Shown here: piece after piece, positions 49,930 through 58,027 of the stretch | Layout of the letters: every line of letters starts with the position of its first letter | How positions within the stretch are numbered: position 1 is the first letter of the stretch | NCBI RefSeq assembly: GCF_019249725.2 | Contig: NZ_CP137559.1 | Location: 3,413,001-3,477,000, forward strand | DNA from: Segatella hominis | GTDB lineage: Bacteria; Bacteroidota; Bacteroidia; Bacteroidales; Bacteroidaceae | Length of the DNA: 64,000 nt | Direction: 5' to 3' | The notes under the pieces: generated by a model | Database searches by the model: none | What the model saw: the letters and a program-made list of their open reading frames with translations, nothing else | Told to the model about the DNA's origin: nothing | Program-made: the position numbers and the translations under genes

Positions 49930-51072
49930 TTAAACTTCCTTCAATACGGTTTCCAATCTTCCGATGAAGTCATCCACATTCTCCTTGGTCAATACCAATG
50001 GAGGGAGGATACGGAGAATGTTGGTGCCGGCGCAACCGGTGAAGCAGTGCTGCTCGTGGATGAGCTTGCTGCGAACTTCCTTGTGAGGAATGTCGAGTAC
50101 GGCGCCTACCATCAAACCACGGCCACGAACCTCTGTGATGTGACTGTTGCGCTTCTGCAATTCTTTCAACTGGGCGATGAGATATTCACCAACTTCATGC
50201 GCATTTTCTACCAGGTTCTCCTTCTCGAAGACATCGAGAACGGCGAGAGCGGCAGTACATGCCAGGTGGTTGCCACCGAAAGTTGTACCCAACTGACCAT
50301 ATACAGGAGTAAACTCTGGAGAAATCAACACGCCACCCATAGGGAAACCGTTACCGATACCCTTGGCTACGGTGATGAGATCAGGCTTGATGCCCAACCA
50401 CTGGTGAGCGAAGAACTTACCGCTTCTGCCATAACCGCACTGGATTTCATCGCAAATCAGGAAGGTGCCGTATTTCTTGCAGGCTGCCTGCAAGCCCTGA
50501 GCAAACTCAGGAGTTACCATGTTGCAGCCACCTACGCCCTGGATCGCCTCAATGATACAAGCACATACATCACCCTTGGCAAGTTCCTTCTCCCAAGCCT
50601 CCAGATCGTTGATAGGAAGATAGGTTACGTGACCATTATCATTGATAGGAGCGATGATCTTAGGATTATTTGTTACCTCTACGGCAAGGGATGTTCTGCC
50701 GTGGAAAGCCTTTTCTAAAGAGAGTACGCGGGTTCTTCCGTTGGTGAATGAAGCCAGCTTCAAGGCATTCTCATTTGCCTCGGCCCCAGAGTTGATGAGG
50801 AAGTACTGATAATCTTCATAACCGCTTATCTTGCCCAGACGCTCAGCGAGTTTCACCTGCAACTTGTTGATGACAGAGTTGGAATAGAAACCCAGGTTGT
50901 TCAACTGGTTGGTGAGCATCTCCACATAGTGAGGATGGCAATGACCGATGCTGATAACGGCATGACCGCCATAGAGGTCGAGATATTCCTGACCCTTATC
51001 GTCCCATACCTTGCAGCCCTGTCCTTTTACAATATTAATATCGAAAAGAGGATATACGTCGTAAAGTTTCAT
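49930..51072 (-). CDS. argD: Acyl-ornithine aminotransferase
   Basis: A 380-residue PLP enzyme that makes N-acylornithine from the semialdehyde and glutamate. Motifs: LDLYGGHAVISIGHCHPHYV near 40, NSGAEANENALKLA near 95, FHGRTSLAVEVTNN, the ICDEIQCGYGRSGKF stretch and the PLP lysine in DLITVAKGIGNGFPMGG near 240. In this lineage the acyl group should be succinyl. I chose the ATG at 51072 (MKLYDVYPLFDIN) over 51099. It is the last gene of the unit GNAT-argG-argC-argD; proC, its usual next neighbour, is displaced. Confidence 0.93.
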   Translation of the reverse strand: MKLYDVYPLFDINIVKGQGCKVWDDKGQEYLDLYGGHAVISIGHCHPHYVEMLTNQLNNLGFYSNSVINKLQVKLAERLGKISGYEDYQYFLINSGAEANENALKLASFTNGRTRVLSLEKAFHGRTSLAVEVTNNPKIIAPINDNGHVTYLPINDLEAWEKELAKGDVCACIIEAIQGVGGCNMVTPEFAQGLQAACKKYGTFLICDEIQCGYGRSGKFFAHQWLGIKPDLITVAKGIGNGFPMGGVLISPEFTPVYGQLGTTFGGNHLACTAALAVLDVFEKENLVENAHEVGEYLIAQLKELQKRNSHITEVRGRGLMVGAVLDIPHKEVRSKLIHEQHCFTGCAGTNILRILPPLVLTKENVDDFIGRLETVLKEV

Positions 51073-51181
51073 GTTAAATCTATGTTTTAAGAAAGACAAC
51101 TCATAGAGTTATCTTATTACAAACTATTTTTTATGATAGAAGAACGAATGATTTTTCATCCGTTCTTCCGAATTCTTTTAT

Positions 51182-52183
51182 CTAAAATGCTGATGGCTTG
51201 AGTTTCAAACCTGCTGTCTGGTCGAGACCAAACATGATGTTCATGTTCTGAACAGCCTGACCTACGGCACCCTTCAAGAGATTGTCGATGCAGGAAGTGA
51301 TGAGGAGCTTATCGCCATACTTATCCACATGAACCAGGCACTTGTTGGTATTTACCACCTGCTTCAGGTCGATAGCCTTATCCACATAGTGGGTAAACTT
51401 GGCATCCTTGTAGAACTCCTTGTAACCAGCCACGATTTCTTCGATTGGCTTATCGGTCTTCACAACTTCTGTAGCGAAGATACCACGGGCGAAGTCACCA
51501 CGGTAAGGGATGAAGTCGATGGCTGCATCGAGATAACCTTGTGTCTGCTTCAGACTCTGACAAATCTCAGGCACGTGCTGATGGTTGAATGCCTTGTAGA
51601 TGCTCATGTTGTTGTTGCGCCATGAGAAATGGGTAGTGGCACCTGGTTTCTGACCAGCGCCAGTGCTACCAGTAATGGCGTTAACAGAAACATCGCTGTT
51701 GATGAGGCCCATCTTAGCAGCAGGCAACAAACCAAGTTGAATGCAAGTTGCAAAACAACCTGGGTTTGCTACGTGCTGAGCTGTGGCTATCTTAGATTCA
51801 TTTATTTCTGGAAGACCATATACGAAATCGTGAGCGGCTGGGGTTGGCTGCTGGGTAGCAACCACAGTCTCTGGGGCAAGACGGAAGTCCTGTGCCAGGT
51901 CGATAATCTTCACGTTCTCCGGAACATTGTGCTCCTTCAGGAACGCCTCGCTCTTGCCGTGACCGAAGCAGAAGAAGATGACATCCACCTGGTCGAAAGG
52001 CATCTCGGCGGTAAACTTCAAATCAGTTTCACCATACAATCCCTCGTGAACCTCAGTCACCAGGTTGCCGGCGTTACTCTCGCTGTTGGCGAATACAATC
52101 TCTGCCTCAGGATGGTTGATAAGGAGGCGAATCAACTCACCTCCTGTATAACCAGCTGCTCCTAAAATACCTACTCTAATCAT
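51182..52183 (-). CDS. argC: N-acyl-gamma-glutamyl-phosphate reductase
   Basis: A 333-residue NADPH-dependent reductase, third step of arginine synthesis. Rossmann start VGILGAAGYTGGELIRLLIN, the KIIDLAQDFRL segment, catalytic Cys in ANPGCFATCIQLGLLPA near 144 and the His region FNHQHVPEI near 200. The length is normal. It begins 3 bp after the argG stop, so the two are coupled; argD follows after a 109-bp gap. Confidence 0.95.
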   Translation of the reverse strand: MIRVGILGAAGYTGGELIRLLINHPEAEIVFANSESNAGNLVTEVHEGLYGETDLKFTAEMPFDQVDVIFFCFGHGKSEAFLKEHNVPENVKIIDLAQDFRLAPETVVATQQPTPAAHDFVYGLPEINESKIATAQHVANPGCFATCIQLGLLPAAKMGLINSDVSVNAITGSTGAGQKPGATTHFSWRNNNMSIYKAFNHQHVPEICQSLKQTQGYLDAAIDFIPYRGDFARGIFATEVVKTDKPIEEIVAGYKEFYKDAKFTHYVDKAIDLKQVVNTNKCLVHVDKYGDKLLITSCIDNLLKGAVGQAVQNMNIMFGLDQTAGLKLKPSAF

Positions 52184-52186
52184 AAT

Positions 52187-53389
52187 TTATCTTTCCTCGT
52201 TAGGGTGCATACCATAATAAACACGGAGTGGGGTAGAGCTTACCTTGATGAAGCCCTTCGCATCCTCGGCTGTCCAACCATGCTGCATCTCACCATACTC
52301 ACCGAGCTTAGACTTGGTCAAATCGTCTGGTGAATCGATACCTACAGTCTGGAAACTGTATGGACGAAGCTTCAGGATAGCAGTACCGTTGACGTTGCGC
52401 TGAGAAGAAGTCAGCATTGCCTCGATATCCGGCATCACAGGTTCCAGGTACTGGCTCTCGTGGAGGAACATTCCGTACCAGTTGCCAACCTGGTCCTTCC
52501 AATACTGCTGCCACTTGCTCAATGTGCTCTTCTCCAACAGGCGGTGTGCCTCGATGATGAGCTTAGGAGCGGCAGCCTCGAAACCTACACGACCCTTGAT
52601 ACCGATGATGGTGTCACCCACGTTGCAGTCGCGACCGATGGCGTAAGATGCACCAATCTCCTCAATCTTCTGGATGGCTGCAATCTTATTATCAAACTTC
52701 TCGCCGTTGACAGCCACGATCTCACCCTTCTCGAAGGTAATCTTCAGTTCAGCCTCTTCTTCCTTGGCAGTAACGTGCTTCAGATAAGCCTCTTCAGGGA
52801 GACCCTGGGTTGGGTCGAGAATCTCACCACCGCAGATACTGGTTCCCCAGATACCTACGTTATAAGAATACTTCAACTTGGTGAAGTCTGCATAGAAACC
52901 GTGCTCGTTCAGGTAGTCAACCTCCTCCTTACGAGAAAGCGCCTTGTCACGAGTCAATGTGATGATCTCTACACCAGGAGCCATTACCAGGAAGGTCATG
53001 TCGAAACGAATCTGGTCGTTACCGGCACCTGTACTTCCGTGAGCGATGGCATCAGCACCAATCTCCTTGGCATAACGAGCGATGGCGATAGCCTGGAAGA
53101 TACGCTCAGAAGATACAGAGATAGGGTAGCAGTTGTTGCGGAGCACATTACCGAAAATCATGTATTTCAATGATTTCTCGTAATACTCGTGGGTAACGTC
53201 GAGAGTGACGTATGCCTTGGCACCCAACTTATATGCGTTCTCCTCGTTGGTCTTCAACTGCTCGGCAGAGAAACCACCTGTGTTAGCGCATGCTGCATAA
53301 ACATCCCAGCCATCCTGGGTCAACTTCATTACTGTGTATGATGTATCGAGACCGCCGCTAAAAGCGACTACAACTTTCTTATTTGCCAT
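52187..53389 (-). CDS. argG: Argininosuccinate synthase
   Basis: A 400-residue ATP-dependent ligase joining citrulline and aspartate. Motifs: VVVAFSGGLDTSYTVMKL at the start (PP-loop), AIAHGSTGAGNDQIRFD near 118-134 and YSYNVGIWGTSI. Residue content and the shorter C-terminus fit the Bacteroidota form. It follows the GNAT gene by 80 bp, with a short TTAAATGTT-type repeat in the gap, and precedes argC by 3 bp. Confidence 0.95.
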   Translation of the reverse strand: MANKKVVVAFSGGLDTSYTVMKLTQDGWDVYAACANTGGFSAEQLKTNEENAYKLGAKAYVTLDVTHEYYEKSLKYMIFGNVLRNNCYPISVSSERIFQAIAIARYAKEIGADAIAHGSTGAGNDQIRFDMTFLVMAPGVEIITLTRDKALSRKEEVDYLNEHGFYADFTKLKYSYNVGIWGTSICGGEILDPTQGLPEEAYLKHVTAKEEEAELKITFEKGEIVAVNGEKFDNKIAAIQKIEEIGASYAIGRDCNVGDTIIGIKGRVGFEAAAPKLIIEAHRLLEKSTLSKWQQYWKDQVGNWYGMFLHESQYLEPVMPDIEAMLTSSQRNVNGTAILKLRPYSFQTVGIDSPDDLTKSKLGEYGEMQHGWTAEDAKGFIKVSSTPLRVYYGMHPNEER

Positions 53390-53397
53390 AATCTTAT

Positions 53398-53446
53398 GAT
53401 TAATGTGAAATGTTAAATGTGAAATATTAAATTGGCATTCTTGTCA
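53398..53446 (+). repeat. TTAAATGTTAAG-type intergenic repeat beside argG
   Basis: TAATGTGAAATGTTAAATG and later AAATTGGCATTCTTG match the stretch at 14535-14572. It lies in the leader between the GNAT gene and argG. Confidence 0.55.
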
Positions 53447-53469
53447 ATACCTTAATTATATATAAGGAT

Positions 53470-54075
53470 TTAAATCTCTGCAGATGGACCGTCAATCTTG
53501 CGGATTCTCTCTATCACGTCCTGAGGAAGTTTGATAGGAAGATGTTCCTCTGGGTCGAAGAGCATGGCGGTGCAGATGCAGTATTTGCGGTTGGTGCGAT
53601 GGAGGACATCCACGTTGATGCAACCCTCGCAACCACGCCAGAAAGACTCATCATCGGTCAGGTCGGCGAATGTGACAGGAAGATAGCCCAACTGGGTGTT
53701 CATTTTCATCACAGCCGAACCTGATGTCAAAGAGAAGATTTTTGCATGAGGCCATCGCTGTCGGGCAAGCGTAAAGGTCAAGTTTTTGATACGTTTAGCC
53801 AATCCCAAACCTCTGAAGTCTGGATGAACGATCAAACCTGATGTGGTGACATAGTGCTTGTTGCCCCATGTTTCGATGTAGCTGAAACCTGCGAACTTTT
53901 CGCCCTGGAGAGCGATGACCGCCTTGGCTTCGCGCATCTTGGTGGCAACATACTCTGGTGAACGCTTGGCGATACCAGAACCACGCTTCTTTGCAGCTTC
54001 TGCAATTGTAGTCAGAATGGTGTCGATGTACTTGATGTGACTTTCGTCAGCCACCATTACTTTAACTTCTTCCAT
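53470..54075 (-). CDS. GNAT acyltransferase, probable N-succinylglutamate (ArgA-role) synthase
   Basis: A 201-residue GNAT protein: KAVIALQGEKFAGFSYIETW, the acetyl-CoA-binding VHPDFRGLGLAKRIKNLTF near 88-107, and an extra C-terminal Cys-containing tail (RGCEGCINVDVLHRTNRKYC). It stands first in the argG-argC-argD unit right after argR. No classical argA or argJ is visible here. From published fitness work that I recall, the equivalent gene in Bacteroides thetaiotaomicron is needed for arginine synthesis and was proposed to be the N-succinylglutamate synthase. I therefore infer the same reaction; no gene symbol is certain. Confidence 0.75.
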   Translation of the reverse strand: MEEVKVMVADESHIKYIDTILTTIAEAAKKRGSGIAKRSPEYVATKMREAKAVIALQGEKFAGFSYIETWGNKHYVTTSGLIVHPDFRGLGLAKRIKNLTFTLARQRWPHAKIFSLTSGSAVMKMNTQLGYLPVTFADLTDDESFWRGCEGCINVDVLHRTNRKYCICTAMLFDPEEHLPIKLPQDVIERIRKIDGPSAEI

Positions 54076-54122
54076 TTCTCTTTCTTTTATTATAATGTTC
54101 TTGTTATCTTATATGAAAAAGC

Positions 54123-54138
54123 ATGCATAGATATGCAT
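54123..54138. promoter_or_regulatory. ARG-box-like palindrome before the arg operon
   Basis: ATGCATAGATATGCAT: 7-bp arms ATGCATA/TATGCAT with a 2-bp spacer. It has the same layout as 54760-54775 and lies 48 bp before the GNAT start. Confidence 0.6.
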
Positions 54139-54164
54139 GAGATTCTATTTTGTTCTCGTATGTC

Positions 54165-54641
54165 TTACTTCAGTTCTGGAATGGCATTTGCGAGTGATTT
54201 CAGGAGTGCTTCCTCAGAAGCATCTTCTTTCTTTACCAGGAAAATCGTGTCATCTCCAGCAATTGTACCCAAGATTTCAGGAATGTCATGATTGTCAATG
54301 TTATATGCAATACTGCTGGCATAACCCGGACGAGTCTTGATGACAATCATGTTTCCAGAAAAGTTGATGGATAGAAATCCAGGGGTCATCATCATTTCTT
54401 TGAGCGAACGAGGATTGGAAACTCGCTTGTACATGGTTTCATTAGGGAGTACATATACATATTTACCATTCATAGAGGCGGCTTTGGCAACTTTCAGTTG
54501 TTTCAAGTCGCGGCTTAAAGTGGCTTGCGTAAGCTTATAACCTTCTTTTGACAAGGCCTTCAAAACTTCTTCCTGTGAACTTAACTCTTGACTTGAGATA
54601 AGCATCTTCAGGGTTTCCATTCTACTATTCTTTACCTTCAT
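54165..54641 (-). CDS. argR: Arginine repressor
   Basis: A 158-residue ArgR: N-terminal winged helix (about 1-70, SSQEEVLKALSKEGYKLTQA, then TLSRDLKQLKVAK) and C-terminal hexamerisation and arginine-binding domain (about 85-155, PGYASSIAYNIDNHDIPEIL, GTIAGDDTIFLV with the GDD/GDT motif). It senses arginine and controls arg genes. It is followed by the GNAT-argG-argC-argD genes on the same strand, and ARG-box-like palindromes lie on both sides of it. Confidence 0.95.
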   Translation of the reverse strand: MKVKNSRMETLKMLISSQELSSQEEVLKALSKEGYKLTQATLSRDLKQLKVAKAASMNGKYVYVLPNETMYKRVSNPRSLKEMMMTPGFLSINFSGNMIVIKTRPGYASSIAYNIDNHDIPEILGTIAGDDTIFLVKKEDASEEALLKSLANAIPELK

Positions 54642-54670
54642 ATGATGTATTATTATTCGGATTTCGCTTG

Positions 54671-54678
54671 CAAAAATA
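54671..54678 (-). promoter_or_regulatory. -7 promoter element of argR
   Basis: TATTTTTG on the minus strand, 30 bp before the ATG. Confidence 0.6.
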
Positions 54679-54759
54679 CAATAATATCACTAAACTACCA
54701 AATAAATTGCAATAAAATTGCACTAATATGTGATAAAATATCATATTACTGTTTTAAAA

Positions 54760-54775
54760 GCGCATAAATATGCGC
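54760..54775. promoter_or_regulatory. ARG-box-like palindrome upstream of argR
   Basis: GCGCATAAATATGCGC: 7-bp arms with a 2-bp spacer, 82 bp upstream of the argR -7 element. TATGCA half-sites recur at 54809 and 54828. The 355-bp divergent region holds these sites and both promoters, and no gene. Confidence 0.55.
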
Positions 54776-54947
54776 ATAATCGTATTCTTTCTTGCAAAAT
54801 GAAATAATATGCAGTAAATCTTGTAAGTATGCATCCGTTTATTCACTTCTGTATTCTTTTAGTAGTAATTTTCTGCTTTATAAGCTAATATTTCTAAATT
54901 TTAGGAGAATTGAATGCGAAAACCCGCTATTTATTGAAAGTTTTTGG

Positions 54948-54955
54948 TATCTTTG
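54948..54955 (+). promoter_or_regulatory. -7 promoter element of the inositol-phosphate synthase gene
   Basis: TATCTTTG on the plus strand, 41 bp before the ATG at 54997. Confidence 0.6.
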
Positions 54956-54996
54956 CCAAACATTAATTCTAATAATCAAATTTTTAACAAAAGGTG

Positions 54997-56325
54997 ATGA
55001 AACAAAACAATGTAAAGCCAGCAGATGGCAAACTTGGTATTATGGTTGTAGGTTGTGGTGCTGTTGCCACTACTTTTATGACTGGTGTGTTGATGACTCG
55101 CAAAGGCTTGACAAAGCCTGTTGGTTCTATGACTCAGTATGATAAGATTCGTGTGGGGCGTGGTGCAGACAAGCAGTATTTGCATTATCAGGACATCGTG
55201 CCTCTCGCAAAATTGGATGATATCGTGTTTGGTACTTGGGATGTTTATCCACAGAATGCCTACCAAGCAGCGATGTATGCTGAGGTGTTGAAGGAAAAGG
55301 ATATTAATCCGGTAAAAGATGAACTGGAGAAAATCGTTCCGATGAAGGCTGCGTTCGACAAGAATTATGCGAAGCGTCTGACTGGTGACAATGTGAAGGA
55401 TTGCAAGACCCGTTGGGAGATGGTAGAAGCTCTCCGTCAAGATATCCGTGACTTCAAGGAGAAGAACGGTTGTGCCCGTATCGTTGTAATCTGGGCTGCT
55501 TCTACAGAAATCTATGTACCAGTAGATGAGAAGATTCATGGCACATTGGCTGCTTTGGAAGAGGCGATGAAGGCTGACGACCGTGAGCATGTTGCTCCAT
55601 CTATGTGCTATGCTTATGCTGCCTTGACAGAGGGTGCTCCTTTTATCATGGGTGCTCCTAATACAACTGTGGATATTCCTGCTATGTGGGAATTGGCAGA
55701 GAAGACCAAGATGCCTATTGCCGGTAAGGATTTCAAAACTGGTCAGACTTTGGTAAAGAGTGGATTTGCTCCTATGATCGGTGCTCGTTGCCTTGGTTTG
55801 AGCGGATGGTTCTCAACTAATATTCTTGGCAACCGTGATGGACTTGTACTGGATGAGCCTGCAAACTTCCACACCAAGGAGGTAAGTAAACTTTCTACTC
55901 TCGAAACCATCTTGAAGCCAGACGTACAGCCAGATCTCTATGGTCATGGTAACGATGAAGATACTCAGTATTATCACAAAGTACGTATCAATTATTATCC
56001 ACCACGCAATGACAACAAGGAAGGCTGGGATAATATCGATATCTTCGGTTGGATGGGCTATCCTATGCAGATCAAGATCAACTTCCTTTGCCGTGACTCA
56101 ATTCTTGCAGCACCATTGTTGCTCGACCTTACCCTGTTGAGTGACCTTGCTGCCCGTGCTGGCCGTTATGGTATCCAGCGTTTCTTGAGCTTCTTCCTCA
56201 AGGCTCCTATGCATGATTATACACAAGGTGAGGAGGCAGTCAACAATCTGTATCAGCAATATACCATGCTCAAGAATGCTATCCGCGAGATGGGCGGCTA
56301 TGAAGCAGACGAAGAGATTGATTAA
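54997..56325 (+). CDS. Myo-inositol-1-phosphate synthase
   Basis: A 442-residue NAD-dependent enzyme that converts glucose-6-phosphate to inositol-1-phosphate, the first step to inositol lipids. NAD loop LGIMVVGCGAVATTFMTGVL near 13-32, VIWAASTEIY, IMGAPNTTVD, the AGKDFKTGQT active-site segment near 247 and a C-terminal IKINFLCRDSILAAPLLLDL. This matches the Bacteroidota form. In B. thetaiotaomicron the homologue lies in an inositol-lipid cluster; no phosphatidylinositol-phosphate synthase is found beside it here. The upstream GTG at 54994 overlaps the ribosome-binding site and is unlikely as the start. Confidence 0.92.
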   Translation: MKQNNVKPADGKLGIMVVGCGAVATTFMTGVLMTRKGLTKPVGSMTQYDKIRVGRGADKQYLHYQDIVPLAKLDDIVFGTWDVYPQNAYQAAMYAEVLKEKDINPVKDELEKIVPMKAAFDKNYAKRLTGDNVKDCKTRWEMVEALRQDIRDFKEKNGCARIVVIWAASTEIYVPVDEKIHGTLAALEEAMKADDREHVAPSMCYAYAALTEGAPFIMGAPNTTVDIPAMWELAEKTKMPIAGKDFKTGQTLVKSGFAPMIGARCLGLSGWFSTNILGNRDGLVLDEPANFHTKEVSKLSTLETILKPDVQPDLYGHGNDEDTQYYHKVRINYYPPRNDNKEGWDNIDIFGWMGYPMQIKINFLCRDSILAAPLLLDLTLLSDLAARAGRYGIQRFLSFFLKAPMHDYTQGEEAVNNLYQQYTMLKNAIREMGGYEADEEID

Positions 56326-56459
56326 ATTTTCTCTCTTATATATAATAAGGTGTACCAGGTGCTCAACGCTTAAAGAGTGTCTGGTACACTTTTTCTTATG
56401 CTCTATACTTGCTAAAGTGTTAAATTTTGAGGTCTTTTGATAAAATAATGTGCGAAAAA

Positions 56460-56491
56460 TTTGCAACTTATTATTATTTTGTTTACATTTG
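56460..56491 (+). promoter_or_regulatory. Promoter of the GH28 gene
   Basis: TTTG at 56460-56463, a 20-bp spacer and TACATTTG at 56484-56491; the start codon is 47 bp downstream. Confidence 0.7.
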
Positions 56492-56537
56492 CAACATAAA
56501 TGAACCTAAATACAACATTCAACAAGACTAAACTTTC

Positions 56538-57905
56538 ATGATAAAACGAATTACTTTATTTTGGATATTGCTGTTGGCAATGCCGTTTGTTGCTTTGGCC
56601 AAAGATTTTCTCGTAGTGGATTTTGGAGCTAAAGGCAATGGGGTGACAGATGATGCTTCTGCCATTCAGAAAACCATCGACGCTTGTTCGCAAGCAGGAG
56701 GAGGCAATGTCGTTTTCTCTGCTAATCATACATTTCTTTCTGGACCAGTCGAATTGAAGTCTAATGTCAATATAGTCCTGGAAACCCATTCCGTCTGGAA
56801 AGCGAATCCTGATGAAAGCATCTATCGGAAAAGTGCCTTTGGTAAGAATGAAGGTGAAGGTATGATGTGGATTTGGGCTAAGGATATAGAAAATCTGTCT
56901 TTCTCTGGACATGGTACGATTCATGGCAATGGTATTCAGTTTATGGGAGCAGAGTTGTTTGATAGTTATGAGCTGAAACCTGTAACAACCTTCGATCCTC
57001 GTCCTCATGTCCTCACGCTGATAGGTGTGAAGAATCTGTCTATCCGTGATATTACGATTTGTGAAGGTGCCTATTGGACAGTTCATCTGATAGGCTGTGA
57101 TGGTGCTTTGATAGATGGAATTAATCTTCTGAATAATCTGAAAATACGCAATGGTGATGGTATTGATATTGATCATAGCAAGAATGTACGTATTGCCAAC
57201 TGTCATATTACGAGTGGTGATGATGCCATTTGTCTGAAAAACCGACGTGAGTTTGAGGAGTATGGTTCTTGTCATGACATCGTAGTGACCAATTGCGTGA
57301 TGGAAAGTCGCAGTTGTACAGTCAAGATAGGCAGCGAGAATATGGATTCCATCTATCATGTGGTGATAGACAATTGTGTGATCAAGGGCAGTAACCGTGG
57401 TTTGGGTATCCAGAATCGTGATGAAGGTACTGTGACGGATGTGGTCTTCTCTAATATTATTTTAGATTGTCATCTTTGGAGTGATGTCTGGTGGGGAAAG
57501 GCGGAACCTATCTATGTGACTTCTTATCCTCGTGCCAATGGTAATCATAAGGATGCCAACTGGCGTTTCACTAAAGGACAGACCGTAGGTAAGTGTGGAG
57601 AAGTGAGCCGCATTTACTTCAATAATATTTATGCAACTTCTGAAAACGGGTGCTTTATCGGAGGAGATACTAAGGATAAAGTTCGCGATATTTATCTCAA
57701 CAATGTTCATTTGAATCTGAAGAAAGTGACTTCTTACGATGGTGGCGTCTATGATAAGCGTCCATGTCGTGGTGAGGGCTTTATATATAATAAGGTATAT
57801 GGAGTCTATGTGGAACAAGCCACCAATGTGGAGGTAGATGACCTGAAAGTAATTGCAGATCCTAAGATCAACTATGGCGGAAAGACTTTCGGCATAGATG
57901 ATTAA
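56538..57905 (+). CDS. GH28 polygalacturonase-type enzyme
   Basis: A 455-residue exported right-handed beta-helix enzyme (signal MIKRITLFWILLLAMPFVALA). Start VVDFGAKGNGVTDDASAIQK is typical. The catalytic aspartates lie in NGDGIDID (205-212) and SGDDAICLK (226-234). The third motif reads SCTVKIGSE (259-267), a Bacteroidota variant without the usual GHG, and RGLGIQNR stands for the R-x-K motif. It should cut galacturonic acid from pectin, probably from chain ends. It has its own promoter and precedes a susCD pair by 122 bp, so the PUL probably targets pectic glycans. Confidence 0.9.
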   Translation: MIKRITLFWILLLAMPFVALAKDFLVVDFGAKGNGVTDDASAIQKTIDACSQAGGGNVVFSANHTFLSGPVELKSNVNIVLETHSVWKANPDESIYRKSAFGKNEGEGMMWIWAKDIENLSFSGHGTIHGNGIQFMGAELFDSYELKPVTTFDPRPHVLTLIGVKNLSIRDITICEGAYWTVHLIGCDGALIDGINLLNNLKIRNGDGIDIDHSKNVRIANCHITSGDDAICLKNRREFEEYGSCHDIVVTNCVMESRSCTVKIGSENMDSIYHVVIDNCVIKGSNRGLGIQNRDEGTVTDVVFSNIILDCHLWSDVWWGKAEPIYVTSYPRANGNHKDANWRFTKGQTVGKCGEVSRIYFNNIYATSENGCFIGGDTKDKVRDIYLNNVHLNLKKVTSYDGGVYDKRPCRGEGFIYNKVYGVYVEQATNVEVDDLKVIADPKINYGGKTFGIDD

Positions 57906-57986
57906 TATTTCTATATGCGAAATGGTTTCTGTAGTTCTTTCATTCTAATGAAATCAGAACTAAACTCCGGTGTAATAAGGTACCAT

Positions 57987-57994
57987 TACCTTTG
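57987..57994 (+). promoter_or_regulatory. -7 promoter element of the second susCD operon
   Basis: TACCTTTG, 33 bp before the susC start; no clear TTTG lies 20 bp upstream, so activation by a regulator outside the window is likely. Confidence 0.6.
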
Positions 57995-58027
57995 CGCCGT
58001 ATAATTATAACTAAAATCTAATAGGTT

